Shown here: in pieces, positions 1 to 7,986 of the stretch
How positions within the stretch are numbered: position 1 is the stretch's first letter
Layout of the letters: every line of letters starts with the position of its first letter
Assembly (NCBI GenBank): GCA_047636995.1
Contig: JBLIGQ010000038.1
Span: 1 to 26,533 of the forward strand
DNA: 26,533 bases
Direction: 5' to 3'
DNA from: JAQWQB01 sp047636995
GTDB lineage: Bacteria > Bacteroidota > Bacteroidia > Flavobacteriales_D > Sanyastnellaceae
Notes under the pieces: model-generated
Seen by the model: the letters and a program-made list of their open reading frames with translations, nothing else
Database searches by the model: none
What the model was told of the DNA's origin: nothing
Translations under genes and position numbers: made by a program

Positions 1-1010
1 CAACTTAAGTCAGAAAGTGATTGGTAACGGACATCATCATTGAAGCTAAAACCATATAAACTTACTTTACTTCCACTTCCACCGCTAAAAGAGACCTTTC
101 CGTAGAGGTCTGTAAAGTTGAAAGGCAAACCTTCTTCATCTATATAACTGTAGAAAAGTTTAGAACTCTCCTCTAGGTATGATCGCTTCGCTGACAAAAT
201 ATAACTGATTCCGCTGCCGTTCGGTTGTAATTTTTTGAGTGGCCCTTCAACCATGATTTTTCCACCGAATGGACTGGCGCCAATTTTACCTGACACCTTC
301 TTCTTGTTCCCATCTCTTGTGGTAATGTCCATAACTGAACTAACCCTTCCACCAAACTCTCCTGAAAATCCTCCAGAATAGACATCTGCATTCGCAATGA
401 TATCTGCATCAAAAACAGAGAAAAGACCAATACTGTGAAACGCATTGTAAATGATCATTCCGTCCAAGAGCACTTTATTTTGAACTGGACTTCCTCCACG
501 AATGTATAGCTGCCCGCCTTGATCTCCTGTAGAAACAAATCCGGGTAATACCTGCAATACTTGAACAATATCAGCTTGACCGCCAAAAGAGGGTACTCTT
601 TTTAAATCGGATGGACGAATGGTTTGAACTGCTGTTCTTACTTCTGTTTCTTGCTCACCCTGGTCTGCGCGGATTTCTGCACCATCGAGTTGAATTACAC
701 TTGGATCAACTTGGAAATTTCTAGAATAAACTTTCCCGTTTTCAATGGTTATATCAATTGAACTCTTCTTGTATTCAATGCTAGCAACAACTAGTTTGTA
801 CGAACCTGGATTTACTTGCGTGAGTGAATAGTACCCCGTAACATCCGTTTGAATTCCATAAGACGTTCCTTCCAGGTAAACATTCACAAACGCTACAGGC
901 TCTCCTGAAGAGCTATCCTTAATAAATCCCTTAATGGTCCCTTGGGCAGAAACCCCTGCTGCAAAACAGATGAGTCCAAAAAGAAGGGCGAATTTCAAAA
1001 TATTTTGCAC
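1..1010 (-). CDS. TonB-dependent receptor, N-terminal part (C-terminus outside window)
   Basis: Outer-membrane receptor expected to import a ligand using TonB energy; the ligand cannot be told. Reading from a GTG at 1010-1008, the first ~22 residues form a signal peptide (basic start, hydrophobic LKFALLFGLICFAAG, then VSAQ). Next comes a carboxypeptidase-regulatory-like beta domain (about residues 24-100, starting GTIKGFIKDSSSGEPVAFVNV) and then a plug domain (about 120-235) with QVLPGFVS, QLYIRGG, VLLDGM and GEFGGRVSSVMDI. The frame stays open to base 1, so most of the barrel is missing. The start is uncertain: no in-frame ATG precedes the signal peptide, and GTG is the best-placed alternative. 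It lies 87 bp downstream of the helicase gene on the same strand. The regulatory-like domain plus plug is typical of Bacteroidota receptors. I am sure of the family and less sure of the exact start. Confidence 0.9.
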   Translation of the reverse strand, partial: MQNILKFALLFGLICFAAGVSAQGTIKGFIKDSSSGEPVAFVNVYLEGTSYGIQTDVTGYYSLTQVNPGSYKLVVASIEYKKSSIDITIENGKVYSRNFQVDPSVIQLDGAEIRADQGEQETEVRTAVQTIRPSDLKRVPSFGGQADIVQVLQVLPGFVSTGDQGGQLYIRGGSPVQNKVLLDGMIIYNAFHSIGLFSVFDADIIANADVYSGGFSGEFGGRVSSVMDITTRDGNKKKVSGKIGASPFGGKIMVEGPLKKLQPNGSGISYILSAKRSYLEESSKLFYSYIDEEGLPFNFTDLYGKVSFSGGSGSKVSLYGFSFNDDVRYQSLSDLS

Positions 1011-1097
1011 TTGCTTGGTTTTAAGATGTGCGAAAATACCATTTTGAATACTGGTAAACGAACCAATCTTTTCCAAATCATTCCTACAATCACATTT

Positions 1098-3539
1098 CTA
1101 CTCATCAAATTCTAGGGACATTTTCCGAATTCTATCAGCGATTGACTCCGAACTAAGCTTCTGTCTGAGTCTGTCTACCATAATAGGAAATGCCAAAGGG
1201 GTGGGTTTTTGCGGGTGGGTTACAATCAACTTCTGCTCATTAACTCGCTCAAGAACAGCACGAAACCTAGAAATCTCCAATTGGTGATCAATCATTTCGT
1301 CAAACGCTTGCCTGAGCAATAAGTTCTCTGAATCGTAATCTGAGAACACATCAAATACCAGGGATGAATTGGATTGCAAATGGCGATCTTTCATCTGATT
1401 CCCGGGGAAACCTTGAAAAATAAGACCTGAAATAACAGCTATATCGCGGAATTTTCTTCGTGCAAGTTCTGCAGAGTTAATTGACGCTTTCAAATCATCC
1501 ATTAAATGCTCTGGGCTCAGGACATTGTTATCAAAAGCTTCCTCAAGATCTATGGGCTGATCTGACACCAATTCGAACCCATAATCATTGAAAGCCAACG
1601 AGAAGGAAATCGGTTTCAAGAGGCTTAATCGGTACGCTACTAATGACGCCAATCCTTCATGCACTAGTCTTCCCTCAAAGGGAAACATGAATACGTGATA
1701 GCCCTCTTTTGTTTGCACTTGTTCAACTAAAAACTCATCTCTTCGAGGCAAGTGTGACCTTTGCGATTGCAAATCGAACAAAGGCCGAATTTTCTCCATT
1801 TCGGGATCTTCCACTTTACCGATGGTAAAGTCACTAATCTTTTCTCTCAGCATGTCTGACATCTGAGATGAAAAGGGCATCCGCCCTCCTTGCCAAGCGG
1901 GAATCCTTCCTGTCTTTTTCTTTGAATTCTGAACCTCAAGTGTATTCTCTTTGATGCGAATCAATTCCAGACTTCGCCCTGCAAACCAAAAAGTATCATG
2001 AGGCCTTAAGCTTGCGCCGAAATATTCCTCAACATGCCCGATCAAAGAACCACGCTTGTATTTAACGAGCATCATAGTATCACCCACAATGGTCCCAATA
2101 GACATCCGATGCCTTCGAGCTACTCTGGCATTAACTACTTTATAGACGCCGTCTTCAATGATTACTTTTTTGTATTCGTCGTAGGCTGAAAGTGACTGTC
2201 CACCGGTAGTAATATAGCGAAGACACCATTTCCACTCATCTTCTGAAATTCCTGAAAAGCAGAAGGTATTTGAAATTTCCGCTTTAATTTCTTCAGGAAT
2301 AAATCCGTCAGAGACAGCTAAGGTGTTGAGGTATTGCACCAAAGTATCAAACGACCTCAAATAAGGCATTCGGTCTTCGAGGTATTCTTTCTCTACTGCT
2401 GCTCTCAATGCGGCGGCCTCAATAAGTTCTAGCGAATGGGTTGGCAGGAAATAGATCTTACTTTTTGCTCCTGGCTGATGCCCACTTCGCCCTGCGCGTT
2501 GCATAAAACGGGCCACTCCCTTGGGACCGCCAATTTGAACAATCGCATCAACAGGCCTAAAGTCCACACCCAAGTCTAAGGATGATGTGCAAATTACTGC
2601 TGCCAATTTCCCTTCGTAGAGTGCGTCTTCAACCCAATGGCGCAAGTCTTTAGAGACAGCGCTGTGATGCATGGCCATTGCACCTGACAATTCTGGAGTT
2701 TGATCTAAAATGGCCTGGTACCAAATTTCACATTGCGCTCTCGTGTTGGTGAAAATAAGTGTAGACTGGTTCTGTTGAATGACTTCCACCACTTGATCTA
2801 GAAGTTTGATCCCGATGTGCCCGGCCCAAGGCATTTTTTCAATCTCCTTTGGCATTAAGCTTATAACCTCTAGCTTCTTTTTGATTCCCGACTTAATCAG
2901 TAATCCATTCGCTGCTCTTTTGGTCCCCAGCAGGACCTCCATGGCTTGATCAAGATTTCCAATTGTAGCTGAGATACCCCAAACCCTCAATTCTGGAGCA
3001 ATGGTATACAACCTAGACAATGCTAGTTCCAATTGCACACCGCGTTTACTGCCCATGAGATCATGCCATTCATCAGCTACCAAACACTTCAGTTCACTAA
3101 ACACCTTGGCATACCCCTTAGAAGCGATTAAAAGATGTAAGCTCTCTGGGGTAGTAATTAAGATTTGTGGAAGTTGTTTCTTTTGGCGTTTCCTTTCAGC
3201 TTGACTGGTATCCCCAGTTCGAATGCCCACTTCCCAATCCAATCCCAATCCGCTCAGAAGTTTTTCTGCAGAGATTTTGATCTCTTTGGCCAAAGCACGA
3301 ATTGGAGTAATCCAAATTGCTTGTACACCTTTCGCTTTTGGGTTCCCGATACCTTGAAGCACCACTGGGACGAGCAAAGAGTAAGTTTTACCGCTTCCAG
3401 TAGGTGCATTTACAATTCCATCTTTCCCTTCATAATAAGCATTCCATGCTTGCTCTTGAAACTCAAAAGGTTCCCACCCTTGTTGGATAAACCAATTGAT
3501 AGCAAGTTGAACTGAGTTGGCTGACGAATAAATTTTCAT
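1098..3539 (-). CDS. Ligase-associated DEXH-box DNA helicase (Lhr family)
   Basis: 813-residue superfamily 2 helicase of the Lhr-core type expected to act on DNA during repair. Visible motifs: Walker A APTGSGKT (45-52), TPIRALA (78-84), TTPESL (129-134), Walker B DEWH (156-159), SAT (190-192), motif V region TSSLDLGVDF (318-327) and motif VI QRAGRSGH (347-354). The signatures RTGDTS and DEWHDLMGSKRG match the subfamily named after its usual neighbourhood: ATP-dependent DNA ligase, MBL-fold exonuclease and a metallophosphoesterase. None of those partners is present on either side here; the next gene on this strand is a TonB receptor and the other side is a divergent TPR gene. Length is normal for the family. 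A TAAATTTG element at 3557-3550 sits 11 nt upstream of the ATG and would give a very short leader. Family assignment is firm; the exact role in this organism is inferred. Confidence 0.93.
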   Translation of the reverse strand: MKIYSSANSVQLAINWFIQQGWEPFEFQEQAWNAYYEGKDGIVNAPTGSGKTYSLLVPVVLQGIGNPKAKGVQAIWITPIRALAKEIKISAEKLLSGLGLDWEVGIRTGDTSQAERKRQKKQLPQILITTPESLHLLIASKGYAKVFSELKCLVADEWHDLMGSKRGVQLELALSRLYTIAPELRVWGISATIGNLDQAMEVLLGTKRAANGLLIKSGIKKKLEVISLMPKEIEKMPWAGHIGIKLLDQVVEVIQQNQSTLIFTNTRAQCEIWYQAILDQTPELSGAMAMHHSAVSKDLRHWVEDALYEGKLAAVICTSSLDLGVDFRPVDAIVQIGGPKGVARFMQRAGRSGHQPGAKSKIYFLPTHSLELIEAAALRAAVEKEYLEDRMPYLRSFDTLVQYLNTLAVSDGFIPEEIKAEISNTFCFSGISEDEWKWCLRYITTGGQSLSAYDEYKKVIIEDGVYKVVNARVARRHRMSIGTIVGDTMMLVKYKRGSLIGHVEEYFGASLRPHDTFWFAGRSLELIRIKENTLEVQNSKKKTGRIPAWQGGRMPFSSQMSDMLREKISDFTIGKVEDPEMEKIRPLFDLQSQRSHLPRRDEFLVEQVQTKEGYHVFMFPFEGRLVHEGLASLVAYRLSLLKPISFSLAFNDYGFELVSDQPIDLEEAFDNNVLSPEHLMDDLKASINSAELARRKFRDIAVISGLIFQGFPGNQMKDRHLQSNSSLVFDVFSDYDSENLLLRQAFDEMIDHQLEISRFRAVLERVNEQKLIVTHPQKPTPLAFPIMVDRLRQKLSSESIADRIRKMSLEFDE

Positions 3540-3549
3540 AAGAATAACG

Positions 3550-3557
3550 CAAATTTA
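3550..3557 (-). promoter_or_regulatory. Candidate -7 promoter element for the helicase gene
   Basis: TAAATTTG on the minus strand matches the Bacteroidota -7 consensus TAnnTTTG exactly. It ends 11 nt before the helicase ATG, so transcription would start almost at the gene. I see no good TTTG -33 element at the usual 19-20 nt spacing, which lowers confidence. Confidence 0.35.
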
Positions 3558-3642
3558 CTGTAGGATTTTTGAGATGCCACAGAATCAAAGTAATTTAGGC
3601 ATCAAGTTTGCATATCCTCGAAGGATAGACTATACTACTGAT

Positions 3643-4368
3643 ATGAAGAAGATACTACTATTTACGTTTTTGATTGGTGCTGTTGCTTTCGCGAAAGCAC
3701 AAAGTAACTATCATGATTTACTGGAATTAATTGTTGATGAGAAGTACGATCGATGCTTGTTAAAAGCCATGAAGTACATGGACAGTGACAAAACATCAAA
3801 AGATGCTTTGCCTTATGTTTATGCCAGTATGGCTTACTATAGGATCTACCAATCTGACGATGAAGATTTAAAGACCAAGTTTGAGAAACCCATCAAATAC
3901 ACGGTCAAGTACTTAGAGAAATTCCGTAAAAAGGATAAGGAGAATGAGTTTGTTGCTGAATTTGAAGACTACATAAGTGAAGTTCGCCAGACTGTAATGG
4001 AAGAAGCTGAAAGAGAACTTAGTAGCGAAAAATATACTCGAGCTAAAAGTCATTACAAGAACTTAACGGATATTGATGAGCAAGATCCTGGCGCATGGCT
4101 TATGCTTGCATACACCTATCAATTGATGCGCTCAACCAAAGACGCGCGTGACTCGTTTGAGAAAACGAAAGAAATCATTAACACTTCAGATTGCACTGCA
4201 TTAAAAGACGAGCAGAAAGACCTCTTAAAAAGAGCAATCATTCTTACCGCAGAAATGCTAGATGAAACAGGAGACCGAAGCGCAGCCAAAGAATGGCTCG
4301 AAATAGGGGCCCCTCTTTTCTCTGAAGACAAAGAATACAATGTTACCTACAAAATGATTGTAGGTTAA
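3643..4368 (+). CDS. Secreted TPR-repeat protein of unknown role
   Basis: The frame is open from an ATG at 3574, but the ATG at 3643 begins a proper signal peptide (MKKILLFTFLIGAVAFAKAQ, residues 1-20), so that start is preferred. The 241-residue product is exported, probably to the periplasm. After the signal peptide it is alpha-helical and charged. The segment around 116-180 reads as tetratricopeptide repeats (AKSHYKNLTDIDEQDPGAWLMLAYTYQ, then KDARDSFEKTKEI), with another weaker unit before it. No catalytic motif is visible. The gene is divergent from the helicase and is followed directly by a strong terminator, so it is probably a single-gene unit. Its function is not recognisable. Confidence 0.8.
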   Translation: MKKILLFTFLIGAVAFAKAQSNYHDLLELIVDEKYDRCLLKAMKYMDSDKTSKDALPYVYASMAYYRIYQSDDEDLKTKFEKPIKYTVKYLEKFRKKDKENEFVAEFEDYISEVRQTVMEEAERELSSEKYTRAKSHYKNLTDIDEQDPGAWLMLAYTYQLMRSTKDARDSFEKTKEIINTSDCTALKDEQKDLLKRAIILTAEMLDETGDRSAAKEWLEIGAPLFSEDKEYNVTYKMIVG

Positions 4369-4388
4369 TTCAAGATAAAAAAGTTAAT

Positions 4389-4414
4389 AAAAGGGGGCAG
4401 TTGCCCCTTTTTTT
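4389..4414 (+). terminator. Rho-independent terminator after the TPR gene
   Basis: GGGGC (4394-4398), loop AGTT, GCCCC (4403-4407), extended by A/T pairs and followed by seven T residues (4408-4414). It lies 20 bp after the TPR stop codon and separates that gene from the signalling cluster. Confidence 0.88.
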
Positions 4415-4457
4415 ATGTCAATGAATCTGTAATTTGATCTTTTATCTGAACGAGAAC

Positions 4458-4898
4458 ATGACGAAGAATAAAATTGAGATTCTGCTGATAGAAGACAATT
4501 CAAATGATGCTGAGCTCACAACGCTTGCTCTTAAAAAAGGAGGGATTCAATCTGAGGTCTTAGTGCTTCGAGATGGTGCAGAAGCAATTGAAGCTTTAGC
4601 AGGCCAAGGTCCATTCAGTGACCTCAACATGAGCAAATCATTAAAACTGGTGCTGCTTGATTTAAAGATGCCCAAAGTCAATGGGTTTGAAGTCCTGAAG
4701 GCGATCAGAGCGAATGCAGACTGGAGCCTTATTCCGATCGTCATACTAACAAGCTCTGCCGTTGAAGCAGATGTGAAAGACGCTTATAAATTGGGTGCTA
4801 ATAGTTATATTGTTAAACCAATTGAATACAGAATGCACTCGAAGGCCATTACAGAAGCTGTTAAGTACTGGACAGAAATAAACAAAACATTAAACTGA
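4458..4898 (+). CDS. Single-domain response regulator (Rcp1/CheY-like receiver)
   Basis: 146-residue stand-alone receiver. The acidic pair is E12 D13, the phospho-acceptor is D68 in VLLDLKMPKVNGF, the switch Thr is T98 in ILTSS, and the conserved Lys is K120 in IVKPI. The spaced insertion before the acceptor Asp and the LDLKMPKVNGFEVL signature are those of the Rcp1-like receivers that often work with phytochrome-type or PAS kinases. There is no output domain, so it should act as a phosphate shuttle or by protein contact. Start: an upstream in-frame codon at 4434 exists, but the ATG at 4458 gives the usual short N-terminus. It is the first gene of the cluster, 12 bp ahead of the kinase gene, and very likely co-transcribed with it. 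Confidence 0.92.
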   Translation: MTKNKIEILLIEDNSNDAELTTLALKKGGIQSEVLVLRDGAEAIEALAGQGPFSDLNMSKSLKLVLLDLKMPKVNGFEVLKAIRANADWSLIPIVILTSSAVEADVKDAYKLGANSYIVKPIEYRMHSKAITEAVKYWTEINKTLN

Positions 4899-4910
4899 GA
4901 TAAACAGCGC

Positions 4911-6425
4911 ATGACAATTTCTCCTGAATACAATAGCGAGCATTTATTTGTCAATGACCAATCCGACTTGCTCAGAGTACTCCTGCTCGAAGACATGGAG
5001 TCAGATGCAGAGTTAATAAAGCTTCAGCTCAGAAAAACAGACCTTAAAATAGAGGTGAAGCATGTGACCAATGGCGTTGATTTTTTAGCAACTTTTTCCA
5101 GTTTCAAGCCTCATTTAATAATTAGCGATTACTCTTTACCGCAATACACGGGAATGGATGCAGTGCAGTTTGTTCGTTCACAAAGTGAATTCATTCCGTT
5201 CATTATCTGCACAGGTTCCTTAAACGAGGAAACCGCCGTGGCATGTATCAAGGCAGGAGCAGATGATTATGTTTTGAAAGATAGTTTAGGCAGGTTACCT
5301 AGTGCAATCATGAATGCGCTTTCTGCAAAAACAACCTTGATTGAAAAAGCGAAAGCCATATCTGATCTATCAGCAAGTGAAGAAAATTTTAAGGCCATTA
5401 CAGAGAATGCACCCGGGAGCATTTATAAATTAGATCAATATGGAACTATCATTTATGTGAATAGAGATATTGATCAAAGACCGCGGGCAACGCTTATCGG
5501 TAAATCCATTTATCAGTTTCTCGATGTCGAAAATGAGGACGCACTAAAATCAGCCATTGCAAACTGCTTCAAAACCATGGTCGGTTCAAAATTTGATCTG
5601 AAGGGAAATCCAGAGGATCCAGAATCACAATGGTATTTCTGCAAACTAGGCCCCGTCATGAATAGCGGAATCGTTGAATCTGTAGTTTTCATCCCTACAG
5701 AAATTACTGAGCGTGTTAAAGCTCAGGAGGCTCTCAATGAGCTTAATGAGAAACTCCACCATTTAACGCAACATCTCGAAACAATCCGAGATGAGGAGAA
5801 GAAAAAAATAGCCATGGAAATCCATGATCAACTTGGTCAAGAACTCACGGGCAATAAATTGGGCCTATTCTGGATTCGTCAGGAACTCTCAAAAGAAAAT
5901 GCGGCAGACGTTCAAATAGATGCTGTCCTAGAAAAGATTGAATACCTATTAGACTTAACCACCCAAACCATTAAAACTGTTAGACGCATAGCTCATGAAC
6001 TACGTCCCGTTGTTCTAGATGACATTGGACTAATTCCTGCCTTAGAATGGCACATTGAAAACTACAATAAGAATCATGAAACTTCGTGCACATTAAATGC
6101 TGATACTGGAGATCTTCATTTCTCTAAAGACTTTAGCACTGCCATATACAGAATAACCCAAGAAGCACTTACAAATATTAATAGACATGCGAACGCCACC
6201 CAAGCTTGGATTGACTTCACACTTGAAGGAGAAGAACTGAAATTGGAAATTAAGGACAATGGCGTTGGAATAGACATCAATAAAGCAATGAAATCCAAAA
6301 GCCTCGGTCTTTTCGGTATGCGTGAACGCATTAAAAAATGGAACGGACAATTCGAAATGGCAGGAACTCCAGGAAAAGGCACAATAATTACTCTACAATT
6401 CAATAAGAACAAACTTATTGATTAA
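4911..6425 (+). CDS. REC-PAS-histidine kinase (NarX/HPK7 class)
   Basis: 504-residue cytoplasmic hybrid kinase with no membrane segment. Domain order: receiver (22-130; E27 D28, acceptor D73 in SDYSLPQYTG, T101, K123), PAS (~155-270), a coiled-coil stretch (~270-300), HisKA_3 dimerisation domain with phospho-His H305 in MEIHDQLGQE, and an HATPase domain with N-box QEALTNINRHA (417-427), G1 DNGVGI (449-454) and G2 GLFGMRER (466-473). HisKA_3 kinases normally phosphorylate NarL/LuxR-type regulators, and two such genes follow immediately. The N-terminal receiver could take its phosphate from another kinase or from the neighbouring stand-alone receiver, so this protein may be a junction rather than a primary sensor. 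Its receiver closely resembles that of the phosphatase gene at 7986. Assignment is firm; the wiring is inference. Confidence 0.93.
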   Translation: MTISPEYNSEHLFVNDQSDLLRVLLLEDMESDAELIKLQLRKTDLKIEVKHVTNGVDFLATFSSFKPHLIISDYSLPQYTGMDAVQFVRSQSEFIPFIICTGSLNEETAVACIKAGADDYVLKDSLGRLPSAIMNALSAKTTLIEKAKAISDLSASEENFKAITENAPGSIYKLDQYGTIIYVNRDIDQRPRATLIGKSIYQFLDVENEDALKSAIANCFKTMVGSKFDLKGNPEDPESQWYFCKLGPVMNSGIVESVVFIPTEITERVKAQEALNELNEKLHHLTQHLETIRDEEKKKIAMEIHDQLGQELTGNKLGLFWIRQELSKENAADVQIDAVLEKIEYLLDLTTQTIKTVRRIAHELRPVVLDDIGLIPALEWHIENYNKNHETSCTLNADTGDLHFSKDFSTAIYRITQEALTNINRHANATQAWIDFTLEGEELKLEIKDNGVGIDINKAMKSKSLGLFGMRERIKKWNGQFEMAGTPGKGTIITLQFNKNKLID

Positions 6426-6481
6426 CTTTTCCTACAAACTCTGTAAAGTCTTAAACTGAAAACACTCATCAATATCCTATT

Positions 6482-7120
6482 ATGGCTACCGTAATCATCT
6501 GTGACGACCACAAAATCGTAAGAGAAGGGCTGAAACAAATCATCAATGCCTTTTCTGATTTTAAAGTGATCTCAGACGTCGCCAGCGGAGAAGCGCTGTT
6601 CAGAGAATTTAAAACTCACATTCCTGACATTATCATTCTAGATGTATCTCTTCCGGGTAGAAGCGGATTAGAAATCCTCAAACAAGTAAAATCTATTCAT
6701 TCTCAGATAAAAGTACTGGTATTGAGCATGTATCCAGAAGATCAGTTTGCCATTCGTATGCTAAAAGCAGGAGCGTCAGGTTATCTGCATAAAGATTCAG
6801 AACCTCAAATTCTAGCGGAAGCTATGCGCAAAATAGCAACTGGAGGTGAATATTTGAGTCCTAAAATCACCCAGCTCCTCTTTCATGAAATAAACAATGA
6901 AAATGGAGAAATGCCTCACCAAACTCTGTCTGATAGAGAATATGAAGTGCTCTTGTACATCGGAGAGGGAAAGTCAATTTCTGAAATCGCTGTGCAGCTT
7001 TCATTGAGTGTGAAGACAATCAGTACTTATCGAACAAGAATATTAGAGAAAATGCAGCTTGATAATAATTCTGATCTGATCAAATACATTCTACTTCATG
7101 ACCTTTCTCCTCAAGCTTAA
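6482..7120 (+). CDS. NarL/LuxR-family response regulator (first of a tandem pair)
   Basis: 212-residue DNA-binding regulator: receiver (1-120; D8 D9, acceptor D54 in IILDVSLPGRSG, S82, K104) and a C-terminal LuxR/GerE helix-turn-helix (~147-205; LSDREYEVL, then SLSVKTISTYRTRI). It is about two thirds identical by eye to the next gene, with a perfectly conserved stretch of some 30 residues ending at the K104 region. It lies 56 bp after the kinase gene, whose HisKA_3 domain is the class that phosphorylates this type of regulator. A TCCTAC hexamer at 6430-6435 in the gap matches half of the palindrome found before the second regulator. Target genes are unknown; autoregulation of this cluster is plausible. 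Confidence 0.93.
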   Translation: MATVIICDDHKIVREGLKQIINAFSDFKVISDVASGEALFREFKTHIPDIIILDVSLPGRSGLEILKQVKSIHSQIKVLVLSMYPEDQFAIRMLKAGASGYLHKDSEPQILAEAMRKIATGGEYLSPKITQLLFHEINNENGEMPHQTLSDREYEVLLYIGEGKSISEIAVQLSLSVKTISTYRTRILEKMQLDNNSDLIKYILLHDLSPQA

Positions 7121-7129
7121 AGAGCCTGC

Positions 7130-7145
7130 GTAGGATTTATCCTAC
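7130..7145. promoter_or_regulatory. 16-bp palindrome between the two response-regulator genes
   Basis: GTAGGATTTATCCTAC is a perfect 7-2-7 inverted repeat, starting 10 bp after the first regulator's stop and about 46 bp before the TAAATTTG element of the second. No T-run follows, so it is not a normal terminator. The 7-2-7 geometry resembles that of NarL-type operators, so it could bind one of the flanking LuxR-class regulators. The sequence shows the palindrome; the binding role is inference. Confidence 0.4.
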
Positions 7146-7190
7146 CAATTGTGCAGATAGCATCCTATAACCATCTATCCATTGTCGACT

Positions 7191-7198
7191 TAAATTTG
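7191..7198 (+). promoter_or_regulatory. Candidate -7 promoter element for the second regulator
   Basis: TAAATTTG matches TAnnTTTG exactly and ends 29 nt before the ATG at 7228. The wider 11-mer ACTTAAATTTG (7188-7198) recurs at exactly the same distance from the start of the phosphatase gene at 7986, which supports a real promoter. No convincing TTTG -33 box is seen. Confidence 0.5.
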
Positions 7199-7227
7199 GT
7201 AAAGAAATCAACCAAAACTTATCAGAT

Positions 7228-7869
7228 ATGATTAATGTAGCTATTTGTGACGACCACAAAATTGTAAGAGAAGGTTTGAGTAAAATAATGGCAAACTTCC
7301 CTGACATTCGAATTATTGCAGATGACATTGCAAGTGGTGAAGAATTGCTCCAGCGTTTGCGTAAAGAACAACCAGACATTATTGTGCTGGACGTTTCGTT
7401 GCCCGGAAGAAGTGGGCTTGAAGTCTTAAAACAAGTAAAGATTTTCTACCCAGACATCAAGGTCCTAGTTCTAAGCATGTATCCTGAAGACCAATTCGCT
7501 ATTCGAATGCTAAAAGCTGGAGCATCAGGATATCTGCACAAAGACTCTGCCCCAGAAATTTTAATTGATGCCATAAGAACAATTCAAAGTGGAGGGGAAT
7601 ACTTGAGTCCTCAGATCACCAAATTATTGTATCGCGAAATGAACAATAAGAATCAAGAACTCCCTCACTTGACTCTTTCAGATCGTGAATATGAAGTATT
7701 TCTTTCTATTGGAGAAGGCAAAGCCAACAATCAAATCGCTACTCAATTAAGTCTAAGTGCGAAAACCATCTCCACATACAGGAGTAGGATTCTAACGAAG
7801 TTGAATATGGACAATAATTCTGATATCATTAAGTACATGTTGCTGCACAACCTCATTCCTTCAATGTAG
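7228..7869 (+). CDS. NarL/LuxR-family response regulator (second of a tandem pair)
   Basis: 213-residue paralogue of the preceding gene: receiver (D8 D9, acceptor D55 in IIVLDVSLPGRSG, S83, K105) plus a C-terminal LuxR-type helix-turn-helix (~148-206; LSDREYEVF, then SLSAKTISTYRSRI). Divergence is concentrated in receiver residues 30-48, the linker around 135-145 and parts of the DNA-binding domain, while the acceptor region and the dimerisation face are nearly unchanged. This suggests the same kinase serves both while their DNA targets may differ. It has its own promoter-like element at 7191-7198 and a palindrome further upstream, so it may be expressed separately from the first copy. Confidence 0.93.
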   Translation: MINVAICDDHKIVREGLSKIMANFPDIRIIADDIASGEELLQRLRKEQPDIIVLDVSLPGRSGLEVLKQVKIFYPDIKVLVLSMYPEDQFAIRMLKAGASGYLHKDSAPEILIDAIRTIQSGGEYLSPQITKLLYREMNNKNQELPHLTLSDREYEVFLSIGEGKANNQIATQLSLSAKTISTYRSRILTKLNMDNNSDIIKYMLLHNLIPSM

Positions 7870-7935
7870 GAATTGCCCTCTAAAAATTGTTGTCGGTGAC
7901 TACAATTATATGGTCCTCGAACGTTCAAGACACCC

Positions 7936-7986
7936 TCTCCACTTCACTTAAATTTGTTTTAGTTTAACGAATTCATGAAGTGGAGA
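7936..7986 (+). promoter_or_regulatory. 11-bp inverted repeat covering the start of the phosphatase gene
   Basis: TCTCCACTTCA (7936-7946) pairs perfectly with TGAAGTGGAGA (7976-7986) across a 29-nt loop. The right arm contains the only purine-rich ribosome-binding candidate (GTGGAG) and the A of the ATG at 7986. In a read-through transcript it would hide the start site. The promoter-like TAAATTTG sits in the loop, so a transcript begun there lacks the left arm and would be free. As DNA, the two arms could instead be regulator half-sites around the promoter. Confidence 0.5.
7949..7956 (+). promoter_or_regulatory. Candidate -7 promoter element for the REC-SpoIIE gene
   Basis: TAAATTTG, part of the 11-mer ACTTAAATTTG (7946-7956), ends 29 nt before the ATG at 7986. 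That is the same distance as the identical 11-mer before the gene at 7228. The match also favours 7986 over the alternative starts at 7980 (GTG) and 8001 (ATG). Confidence 0.5.

Noticed and set aside
3574..3642. Upstream ATG extending the TPR protein by 23 residues
   Set aside because: It would bury the clear signal peptide that begins at 3643.
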